DNA from: UBA1724 sp963632245
GTDB taxonomy: Bacteria > Verrucomicrobiota > Lentisphaeria > Oligosphaerales > Oligosphaeraceae
DNA: 21,095 nucleotides
Assembly (NCBI GenBank): GCA_963632245.1
Contig: CAVGTF010000023.1
Location: 1-21,095, forward strand
Direction: 5' to 3'
Made by a program: the position numbers and the translations under genes. Shown in pieces: positions 7,334 through 12,775 of this stretch (position 1 is its first letter; each line of letters opens with the position of its first letter). Below the pieces are notes generated by a model. The model saw only the letters and a program-made list of their open reading frames with translations, was not told the DNA's origin and ran no database searches.

Positions 7334-8605
7334 CTACTTCGCAGCCAGGGCGGAGACGATCTTCTCGGCCATCTCCTGTCCCACGCCGTCGATCTCGGCA
7401 AGCTCCTGGACGGTGGCCTCCCGGAGGCCCTCCACGGAGTGGTAGCCGTTGGCGACCAGCAGTAGCGCGGTCTCCTGGGGCACGCCAGTGGCCTCGGCCA
7501 ACACGCCGGCGGCGGCCTGGATCTTCTGCTCCATGGTCTCCTCCTGCGTGGGCTCCTCGGCGGTCACACGCTCGATGTTGATCTTCCAGCCCAACAGCTT
7601 CGCCGCCAGACGCGCATTCTGGCCCTTCTTGCCAATGGACAGCGAAAGCTGGTCCTCGGCAACCCGGACCTGAAGGATCTTCTCGTCCTCCTGCTCCTCT
7701 ACAAAGACCTTCGCCAGCTTCGCGGGCTTCAGGGCATTCTCCGCGTAGACCCGGATATCCGGATCCCAGTTGATGATATCCACCTTCTCGCCACCCAGCT
7801 CGCTGACGATCATGCGGACGCGGGCACCGCGGATGCCCACACAGGCGCCCACGGGATCCACCTTGGACTGCGTGCTGGAAACCGCGATCTTGGTGCGGTA
7901 GCCGGGCTCACGAGCCACGCCCTTGATCTCCACAGTGCCATCCGCAATCTCGCTGACCTCACGCTCAAAGAGCCGCACGACGAACTCCGGACTGGAGCGG
8001 TTCACAATCAGACCCGCACCGCCTTTGTCGGGATTCAGGGACTTCAGCAACACGGTCACGTGATCGCCCACCTCGTACTGCTCGCCGGGGATGCAACCCT
8101 TGGGGGGCATCAGCGCCTCGGTATTCTCGATGGTGACCCAGACGCCATTCTTGTCACGGCGGGAGACGGTTCCGTTAAAGAGCTGTCCCTCGCGGCCGGT
8201 GAACTGGGAGACCACGTGGCGCTTTTCGGCTTCCTGCAGATTGGTGGTGAAGACCTGTCGGCCCAGCTGGGAGGCAATGCGCCCGAACTCCTTGACCTCG
8301 ATATCCCAGGCGACATCCATGCCCAGCTGCGCATCCGGGAACTTGGTGCGCGCCATCTCCAGGGAGATCTCCAAAGAGGGATCCACCACCTTCTCCACTA
8401 CCGTCAGATGCGCAACGCAGGTGATCCCACCACGCTCATCAATCTTCGCATCCACATTCTGATAGTTCCGGACAGCACGACGCGCGGCCTCCCGCAACGT
8501 GCGCTCCAACATGGCAACAATCTCCTCACGGCTCACGCCGCGGACACTGGCCAAATGCGCAATCAACTGATTCCGAGTCTTCTGCTCGTCTGTGGTCTTG
8601 CTCAT
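7334..8605 (-). CDS. nusA: Transcription termination/antitermination factor NusA
   Basis: RNA polymerase-bound factor that controls pausing, termination and antitermination. The 423-residue product has the NusA N-terminal domain (about 10-130), an S1 RNA-binding domain (about 138-202) and KH1 with the conserved SKVDPVGACVGIRGARV (247-263). KH2 follows, with LSIGKKGQNARLAAKLLGW (322-340), and the C-terminus has one helix-hairpin-helix-like segment (about 365-420, ELAEIDGVGQEMAEKI). The start is certain: AGGAGG (8614-8619 on the plus strand as CCTCCT) lies 8 bases before the ATG at 8605. It is the first gene of the nusA-infB-rbfA operon. The rimP gene that commonly precedes nusA is absent; the leader contains a hairpin and T-tract instead. 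The single C-terminal repeat makes it shorter than the E. coli protein (495 residues). Confidence 0.97.
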   Translation of the reverse strand: MSKTTDEQKTRNQLIAHLASVRGVSREEIVAMLERTLREAARRAVRNYQNVDAKIDERGGITCVAHLTVVEKVVDPSLEISLEMARTKFPDAQLGMDVAWDIEVKEFGRIASQLGRQVFTTNLQEAEKRHVVSQFTGREGQLFNGTVSRRDKNGVWVTIENTEALMPPKGCIPGEQYEVGDHVTVLLKSLNPDKGGAGLIVNRSSPEFVVRLFEREVSEIADGTVEIKGVAREPGYRTKIAVSSTQSKVDPVGACVGIRGARVRMIVSELGGEKVDIINWDPDIRVYAENALKPAKLAKVFVEEQEDEKILQVRVAEDQLSLSIGKKGQNARLAAKLLGWKINIERVTAEEPTQEETMEQKIQAAAGVLAEATGVPQETALLLVANGYHSVEGLREATVQELAEIDGVGQEMAEKIVSALAAK

Positions 8606-8636
8606 AATTCCAACCTCCTCCGTCGTTCAATGCGGA

Positions 8637-8668
8637 TAAAAAGAAAGCGGGTCCTCAACAGACCCGCT
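8637..8668 (-). terminator. Terminator-like hairpin in the nusA leader (possible attenuator)
   Basis: On the minus strand AGCGGGTC (8661-8668) and GACCCGCT (8646-8653) form a perfect 8-bp GC-rich stem with a 7-base loop. It is followed directly by TTTCTTTTTA (8636-8645). This is the layout of an intrinsic terminator, about 30 bases upstream of the nusA start and just ahead of its ribosome binding site. It either ends a short leader transcript (attenuation of the nusA operon) or ends a small RNA of roughly 120 bases. A second perfect stem, TGTGATG/CATCACA with an 8-base loop, lies immediately upstream (8679-8700) and could be part of the same switch. Confidence 0.6.
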
Positions 8669-8900
8669 CCAAGACGTCTGTGATGATTGACAGCATCACA
8701 TCACACAAAATGCGAACCGAAACTCTCGGACGCCCACGCGATTAAAAACACTGCCGGGAAAACCCGGATAATATAGCGCAAAATCTACTTGCGGAAACGG
8801 CGATAGGAAGAAACGCGCCAATGGCAGGCACGCGCCACGCCGCGGGCCCAAAAATACGCGCCAATGCTACCCCCCCTAAAAAAACGCAGCCTCCAGGCAC
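8669..8900. other. Non-coding region between the barrel gene terminator and the nusA leader
   Basis: The 353-base gap between the barrel gene stop (8959) and nusA (8605) contains no gene I can support. No rimP or tRNA is seen. It holds the barrel gene's terminator, a GC-rich part with two copies of the word GCGCCAATG (8815-8823 and 8858-8866), the candidate nusA promoter and the hairpin-rich leader. Two short leader ORFs (16 and 13 codons) exist on the minus strand, without clear ribosome binding sites. Confidence 0.5.
8770..8800 (-). promoter_or_regulatory. Candidate promoter of the nusA operon
   Basis: A TATATT box, extended as TATATTAT, lies at 8768-8775 on the minus strand. It sits in a locally AT-rich stretch about 165 bases upstream of nusA and downstream of the barrel gene's terminator. 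The region about 17 bases further upstream (TTTCCGC) is only a poor -35 match. Support is the -10 box, the position after a terminator and before the structured leader. A small CCGGG-AAAA-CCCGG palindrome (8754-8767) follows immediately. Confidence 0.3.
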
Positions 8901-8937
8901 AAAAAAACCGCGATGGCTTTCGCCACCGCGGTTTTTT
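8901..8937 (-). terminator. Intrinsic terminator of the outer-membrane barrel gene
   Basis: A 10-bp core stem, CCGCGGTGGC paired with GCCATCGCGG (one G-U pair), has a 4-base loop (GAAA on the minus strand). It is flanked by six A and followed by seven T on the minus strand. It begins about 20 bases after the tandem stop of the barrel gene. Because the A tract and T tract are symmetrical, it could work in both directions, but only the minus strand has a gene leading into it. This is the clearest terminator in the window and separates the barrel gene from the nusA operon. Confidence 0.92.
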
Positions 8938-8958
8938 CAGATCTAGGAACGCTCGCTA

Positions 8959-9837
8959 CTAGAAGCAGAAGGAGACGTTGACACCAGTGCGGAAGTTCTC
9001 CTCATTGTTGATGTCGGAGGCCTTCCAGGCGTCACGGATCTCGTGATCCACGGCCCAGCCGCAGTCAACCCAGGCGCCCACGGAGATGTTCTCGGTGAGA
9101 GCGTAGTTCAGAGCGCCCTTCAGCTGGAAGGAGCTGATGACGTCGCGGTTCAGACCATAGGCAGCGCGCATCTTGCTCTTGGTGCCCCAGTAGAGCTTGC
9201 CGGAGATAGAAGCGGAGAGCTTGTCGGTCAGCTGGCGGGAGTAGGTGGTGTCGAACCAGAAGTAGTTGGTGTACCAGTTCAGGTCATAGCGCCAGGTCAC
9301 ACCGATGGACAGAGCGTCCTTGGCATCCTCGTCCTGGAAGGACTGGAGGATGTTGGTCAGGGCGATGGTGGTGTCCAGGGGCTCGTCGTGATCGAAGTAG
9401 GCGCGGGGATACTGGAAGTACTTGTAGGCGATATCGAACTTCACGGGAGAGAAGTCGAAGATGTCGAAGGTGTGGTTGTAGCCGATGACATAGTCGACCT
9501 CTTCGGCGCGATACTGGCGGTCGTTCTTGTAGGAGAAGCTACCACCGTCGGGACGGTTGTAGTGGCTCATGTCCATGGCGGCCCACAGATCAACGTAGAA
9601 GCCCTTCAGTTCGACGAAGGCGTCGAGGAAAACCATGGCGTTGGGGTTCACAACCTTACCATCGCACATGTACTTGGTGGCCCAGTCAGCAGAGAGGCTG
9701 ACGAAGGGACGCCAATCGCAGGTCTCCTCGGTCTCGAGAGCGGGAGCGGCTTCCTCAGTGGCGGGGGCTTCCTGAGCCATGACGCTGAAAGAGGCAACCA
9801 GAGCCAGCATCATCAAAAATGCAGTAAGTTTCTTCAT
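8959..9837 (-). CDS. Putative outer-membrane beta-barrel protein with signal peptide
   Basis: The 292-residue product begins with a standard signal peptide (MKKLTAFLMMLALVASFSVMAQ, cleavage likely after Ala21) and a short Glu/Ala/Pro-rich linker (22-38). The rest alternates polar and aromatic residues in strand-length segments and ends in NVSFCF, a terminal Phe as recognised by the barrel assembly machinery. The opening segment (FVSLSADWATKYMCDGKVV, 45-63) resembles the start of TorF-like putative porins and related proteins of unknown function. I cannot name a substrate. The ATG at 9837 has AGGA seven bases upstream. A strong terminator follows, and an upstream untranslated region of perhaps 130 bases is likely, so it is probably a monocistronic and well expressed gene. 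Three cysteines in the mature part (40, 58 and 259) plus Cys291 are unusual for a barrel. Confidence 0.75.
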   Translation of the reverse strand: MKKLTAFLMMLALVASFSVMAQEAPATEEAAPALETEETCDWRPFVSLSADWATKYMCDGKVVNPNAMVFLDAFVELKGFYVDLWAAMDMSHYNRPDGGSFSYKNDRQYRAEEVDYVIGYNHTFDIFDFSPVKFDIAYKYFQYPRAYFDHDEPLDTTIALTNILQSFQDEDAKDALSIGVTWRYDLNWYTNYFWFDTTYSRQLTDKLSASISGKLYWGTKSKMRAAYGLNRDVISSFQLKGALNYALTENISVGAWVDCGWAVDHEIRDAWKASDINNEENFRTGVNVSFCF

Positions 9838-9976
9838 CGTGTGTTCCTTTTTTTGGGGATGAATGCAACTTGAAAAAAACAAAAAAGGCGTATCCCGTAT
9901 CCTGAGGGCAATGGGCCGAAGCAGGAAAGACCCTCCCACCCTGGGAAAAAGCCCTCCGCCGGAACGGAACGCGAAT

Positions 9977-10005
9977 AATCTACAGTGTCAACAATAGTTC
10001 CGCAA
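9977..10005 (-). promoter_or_regulatory. Candidate promoter of the barrel gene
   Basis: On the minus strand TTGCGG (10000-10005) and TAGATT (9977-9982) are separated by exactly 17 bases, about 140 bases upstream of the barrel gene ATG. A perfect TTGACA (9986-9991) lies inside the spacer but has no suitable partner at the right distance. The matches are moderate and the choice is tentative. The AT-rich setting (9970-10030) stands out from the GC-rich surroundings. Confidence 0.3.
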
Positions 10006-10019
10006 TGACAATTCTAACG

Positions 10020-10289
10020 AAATGGTAATATTTGGGCGGGAACCCGGCGCGCGGCGCTTCTGCGCGCCAATGCGCGCATAAACGCCATAAGTACTTAGTA
10101 ATTAGCGACTAGTGGTTAATTATAAGGCGCCGCAGGCGCCCTTCCGCCTACCGGCGGTACGGTACCAGCTTTTGGGCAGCAGGGCAACATTCGCCACCTG
10201 TGTATAGGCAAAGGGGGTGCGGGGGCTTGCCCCCAGTCCTTTGGATAGCTCCCCCGCCTATGCTCTTCCGCCTATCTTCTCCTTCCCCC
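10020..10289. repeat. Non-coding inverted-repeat region downstream of rodA
   Basis: The stretch between rodA and the barrel gene promoter holds no gene. From left to right it contains GCGC-rich palindromes with the word GCGCCAATG (10064-10072), an AT-rich spacer with repeated TTAG/CTAG words (10088-10125), and GGCGCC-GCA-GGCGCC (10126-10140). CCGCC-TACC-GGCGG follows (10144-10157), running into GGTAC words, then a hairpin at 10209-10243 and the word GCTCTTCCGCC (10262-10272). CTTCCGCC followed by GGCGGTAC and TACCAG also occurs in the region upstream of rodA (11763-11790), which suggests that both stretches carry members of one dispersed repeat family. No inverted repeat here is followed by a proper T-tract. 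Confidence 0.6.
10209..10243. repeat. Composite hairpin
   Basis: Outer arms CAAAGG (10209-10214) and CCTTTG (10238-10243) enclose a perfect inner stem GGGGGC-TT-GCCCCC (10221-10234). The element is about 50 bases downstream of the rodA stop and has no U-tract. It looks like a REP-type palindrome and could protect the 3' end of rodA mRNA; a role as a factor-dependent terminator is also possible. Confidence 0.55.
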
Positions 10290-11534
10290 TTATTGCTTTC
10301 TCACTTTCACCTTCATCAAAAATCCCAGCCGGAATTCGCTTTCTTCGGGGGCGGGGGTCTTTTCGGAGAAAGTGGTATCTTCGCGGTGATGGTCGGCGCC
10401 CGCCATGGCACCCAGGAGGAGGAAGATCGCGAGCGTAAAGGATCCGCCGTAGGAGAGGAGTGGCAGAGGCAGTCCGATGACGGGGAGGAGTCGAACGGCC
10501 ATTCCCACTCCCACGGTGATATGCACCAGGAGCAATCCCATTCCCCCCAGGAGGATATTCAACCGCAGCCGATCAGTGGCACGGGTGGCCCAATGGAGGA
10601 GAATCATCGACAGCAGCCAATAGAGGAACATGAGTGGTAGCACCCCGAAGAGGAGTCCGCCCTCCTCGGCGACCACCGCGAAGATAAAATCGGTGGGTGC
10701 CACCGTGCGGGGAAGGAATCCCAGGTTCTTCATGGTACCATTCAGGTAGCCCTTTCCTGTCAGACCACCGCCCGCCACAGCCATCAACGACTGCTGTTCA
10801 TTCCAGCCGCCCTCGGAGGAGAGGAAGCTGCGCACGCGCCGCAAGTGGTATCCCCGCAAAATGCTCCCGCCGGGACCATCCTCGGAGAGTAGCGCCTCGC
10901 GACGACGCTGTCCCTCGCCGGAGTCCTGCCGGAGATGCAGGACCGCCAGCGAGACCGCCGCCACCAGGATCACCACTGCCAGAAGGAGGGTATTCCAGAG
11001 CCAGCGCGGGAGGTATCTCGTGCACGCCAGGATGCCCATGGGCACCGCCAGGGAGGCGGCATTGCCGTAGGCGGGCTCCAATAGGATCAGTCCCATGGGC
11101 ACCAGGAAACAGAGGAGTCCCAGGGGGAATTCCCAGTATTTCGGGAGAGTCTTTCCGTCCCAGAGCGCGGCCGCCGCCAGGATGGTGAATGCCCGTGCGA
11201 ATTCGGCAGGCTGCAGGAGGAATCCGCCGAAAGAGAGCCACCGCCGCGCGCCACCGATGCTCTTTCCCAGGAAAAGCACCGCGATCAACAGCACAATGCT
11301 GGCGAAGTATCCCGAAAAGACCACCGCACGCCAGGAGATGCGTCCCGGCGGCAAAGCAGAGAATGCGATCGCCAGGACCGCGCCCATCCCCAAAAAGACA
11401 CACTGCCGCAAATAGTTCTGACGCACCGCAAACGACGGCCCCAAATACCCCGTGCTAAACAAAAACGCCACCCCCATGAAACACAAGAGCAGAATCGCCA
11501 GAAGATAGAGAAGATGGGAAGGGGAATAACGCAA
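10290..11534 (-). CDS. rodA: Rod-shape-determining peptidoglycan polymerase RodA (SEDS family)
   Basis: Multi-pass inner-membrane glycosyltransferase that polymerises lipid II during cell elongation, normally with a class B penicillin-binding protein. The 414-residue product has about ten hydrophobic segments. Family landmarks are FLLQPAEFARAF (105-116), LLEPAYGNAASLA (151-163) and the large periplasmic loop with QQSLMAVAGGGLTGKGY (247-263). The motif TDFIFAVVAEEGG (281-293), whose Asp282 corresponds to the essential SEDS aspartate, and LPVIGLPLPLLSYGGS (350-365) complete the set. I used the TTG at 11534 because the next in-frame ATG (11477) would cut the first membrane helix; no ribosome binding site is present and the start remains uncertain. 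The gene stands alone, with repeat-rich non-coding DNA on both sides and no pbp2 or mreBCD in the window. Confidence 0.92.
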   Translation of the reverse strand: MRYSPSHLLYLLAILLLCFMGVAFLFSTGYLGPSFAVRQNYLRQCVFLGMGAVLAIAFSALPPGRISWRAVVFSGYFASIVLLIAVLFLGKSIGGARRWLSFGGFLLQPAEFARAFTILAAAALWDGKTLPKYWEFPLGLLCFLVPMGLILLEPAYGNAASLAVPMGILACTRYLPRWLWNTLLLAVVILVAAVSLAVLHLRQDSGEGQRRREALLSEDGPGGSILRGYHLRRVRSFLSSEGGWNEQQSLMAVAGGGLTGKGYLNGTMKNLGFLPRTVAPTDFIFAVVAEEGGLLFGVLPLMFLYWLLSMILLHWATRATDRLRLNILLGGMGLLLVHITVGVGMAVRLLPVIGLPLPLLSYGGSFTLAIFLLLGAMAGADHHREDTTFSEKTPAPEESEFRLGFLMKVKVRKQ

Positions 11535-11540
11535 GAATGC

Positions 11541-11575
11541 AAAAAAGGAGGAAGGAGGAGGGAGGAAGGAGGAAG
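11541..11575. repeat. 35-base polypurine tract immediately upstream of rodA
   Basis: Every base from 11541 to 11575 on the plus strand is A or G, beginning with six A and continuing as repeats of GGA and GGAA. GGAGG occurs five times, partly overlapping. In the rodA transcript the stretch reads as a pyrimidine tract full of CCUCC, ending six bases before the proposed TTG start. Confidence 0.85.
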
Positions 11576-11867
11576 TTCGGCCAGGGTTTCGCGTGGCGAA
11601 ACCCCGCGCCGGAATCTACCGGCGCGTGCGCCAGCGCGCCAAAGTGCGCCGCAGTTGCGAGTTAGGAGTTTGCGCTGGCGCGCAATTGCGCCGCATGCAG
11701 TTGCGGCGCAGGTAGAAGGTAGCAGGTAGTAGGGAGTAGGTTTGTGCGGTCACTGCGCGGCTCTTCCGCCGCAACAGCGGCGGTACCAGTACCGCGGCAC
11801 AGAGCGGCGGAAGAGCGCCTGCGGCACCTTACAGACTCGCCACTAGCCGCTAAACAGCTAGGTACTA
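11576..11867. repeat. Cluster of inverted repeats between dapB and rodA
   Basis: The 370-base gap between dapB and rodA has no gene. Successive palindromes are GGGTTTCGC-GTG-GCGAAACCC (11584-11604) and GCGCCGG/CCGGCGC (11606-11625). GCGCCAGCGC pairs with GCGCTGGCGC (11628-11681), and TGCGCCGCA pairs with TGCGGCGCA (11687-11710). A 13-bp pair GCTCTTCCGCCGC/GCGGCGGAAGAGC (11760-11816) encloses CGGTAC-CA-GTACCG (11781-11794). Between them is a low-complexity stretch of GTAG and AGTAGG words (11711-11742), and an AT-richer stretch with CTAG words follows (11830-11867). No promoter for rodA could be picked out with confidence. Confidence 0.7.
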
Positions 11868-11913
11868 GGGCTGTAGCCGCCGCGGCGCAAAAGCGCTCGG
11901 GCGGCTACAGCCC
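11868..11913 (-). repeat. Long perfect hairpin that includes the dapB stop codon
   Basis: GGGCTGTAGCCGCC (11868-11881) and its exact reverse complement GGCGGCTACAGCCC (11900-11913) form a 14-bp stem. The 18-base centre contains a further GCGC-AAAA-GCGC hairpin. The right arm covers the last two sense codons and the TAG stop of dapB (11905-11907). No T-tract follows on either strand, so it is not a standard intrinsic terminator. It probably stabilises or ends the dapB mRNA, or is the outermost repeat of the cluster to its left. Confidence 0.7.
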
Positions 11914-12714
11914 GAGCACCTGTTGCATATCGTACTTGCCGGGTTTGGCGGAGGCGAGGAATTTGACGGCGCGGATTGCGCCGTTCGCGAAGGTCTGTCG
12001 ACTGGATGCCTTATGGGTGAGCTCGATGCGTTCGCCATTTGTAGCGAAGATGACCGTGTGGTCGCCCACCACATCGCCGCCGCGGAGGGCATGCATGCCG
12101 ATTTCGTTCTTCGGACGGGCTCCCACCATTCCCACGCGACCATGCCGCACATCCTTCTCGTAGGAGAGACCGCGCGCCTCCGCCAGGATCTGTCCCAGCT
12201 TCTCGGCGGTGCCGGAGGGCGCGTCCTTCTTCTGATTGTGATGCATCTCCACCACCTCGATATCGTAGTCCTCACCCAGGAGCGACGCCACCTTCCGGGA
12301 GAGCGCAAAGAGCAGATTCACGCCCACGGACATATTCGGGGACTGCACGATCCGCGCGCCCTTCGCCGCCAAATCCGCCAGCAGTGACTGGTCCTCGGCG
12401 GTGAGGCCCGTGGAGCCAATGACCATGGACACCCCCAGCTCCGCTGCCACCGGCGCCATCTGGCGAGTCACCGCCGCGGCCGTGAAGTCGATGACGCAAT
12501 CCGCCTTCGACAGCGCTGCGCGAAGATCAGTCGTGATCACCACGCCGCAGGAGCCGCCGATGCCTGCCACCTGGCCGGCATCCTGCCCCACGAACGGACA
12601 CTGCGGCGCCTCCACGGCACCCACCAGCTCCAACGCGTCATCCCCGCAGACCTGCGATACCAGCATGCGGCCCATGCGCCCGGCGGCGCCCATCACAACA
12701 ACACGAATCTTCAT
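11905..12714 (-). CDS. dapB: 4-hydroxy-tetrahydrodipicolinate reductase
   Basis: Cytoplasmic NAD(P)H-dependent enzyme of the lysine/diaminopimelate pathway, which supplies meso-DAP for peptidoglycan. The 269-residue product is the usual length. It begins with the dinucleotide-binding motif VVVMGAAGRMGRM (5-17), followed by CVIDFTAA (73-80) and the substrate-binding signature EMHHNQKKDAPSGTA (156-170). In that signature His158 and Lys162 take the places of the catalytic His and Lys. I chose the ATG at 12714 from the usual MKIRV start; a TTG three codons upstream sits close to an AGAGGAG sequence and is an alternative. It follows the ctpA-type gene by about 60 bases, and its stop lies inside a long hairpin. 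Its proximity to rodA makes a peptidoglycan theme, although the repeat cluster separates the two. Confidence 0.97.
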   Translation of the reverse strand: MKIRVVVMGAAGRMGRMLVSQVCGDDALELVGAVEAPQCPFVGQDAGQVAGIGGSCGVVITTDLRAALSKADCVIDFTAAAVTRQMAPVAAELGVSMVIGSTGLTAEDQSLLADLAAKGARIVQSPNMSVGVNLLFALSRKVASLLGEDYDIEVVEMHHNQKKDAPSGTAEKLGQILAEARGLSYEKDVRHGRVGMVGARPKNEIGMHALRGGDVVGDHTVIFATNGERIELTHKASSRQTFANGAIRAVKFLASAKPGKYDMQQVLGL

Positions 12715-12775
12715 AGACGGCAAAAAACTCCTCTGGAAGGCCCAAAAAATTCTCGGTCAGGAAAAAGGAAAATCG

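Noticed and set aside
8669..8760. Possible tRNA in the nusA leader (GGTTCGCAT resembles a T-loop), as in operons that start with a tRNA gene
   Set aside because: The flanking bases do not form a T-stem or acceptor stem and no anticodon arm can be drawn.
10290..11534. rodA as cargo of a mobile element because repeats flank it
   Set aside because: No transposase, no matched terminal repeats with target duplication, and the gene is a normal full-length housekeeping gene with composition like its neighbours.
11576..11867. CRISPR array or tandem repeat array
   Set aside because: The palindromes differ in sequence and spacing; there are no regular direct repeats with unique spacers.
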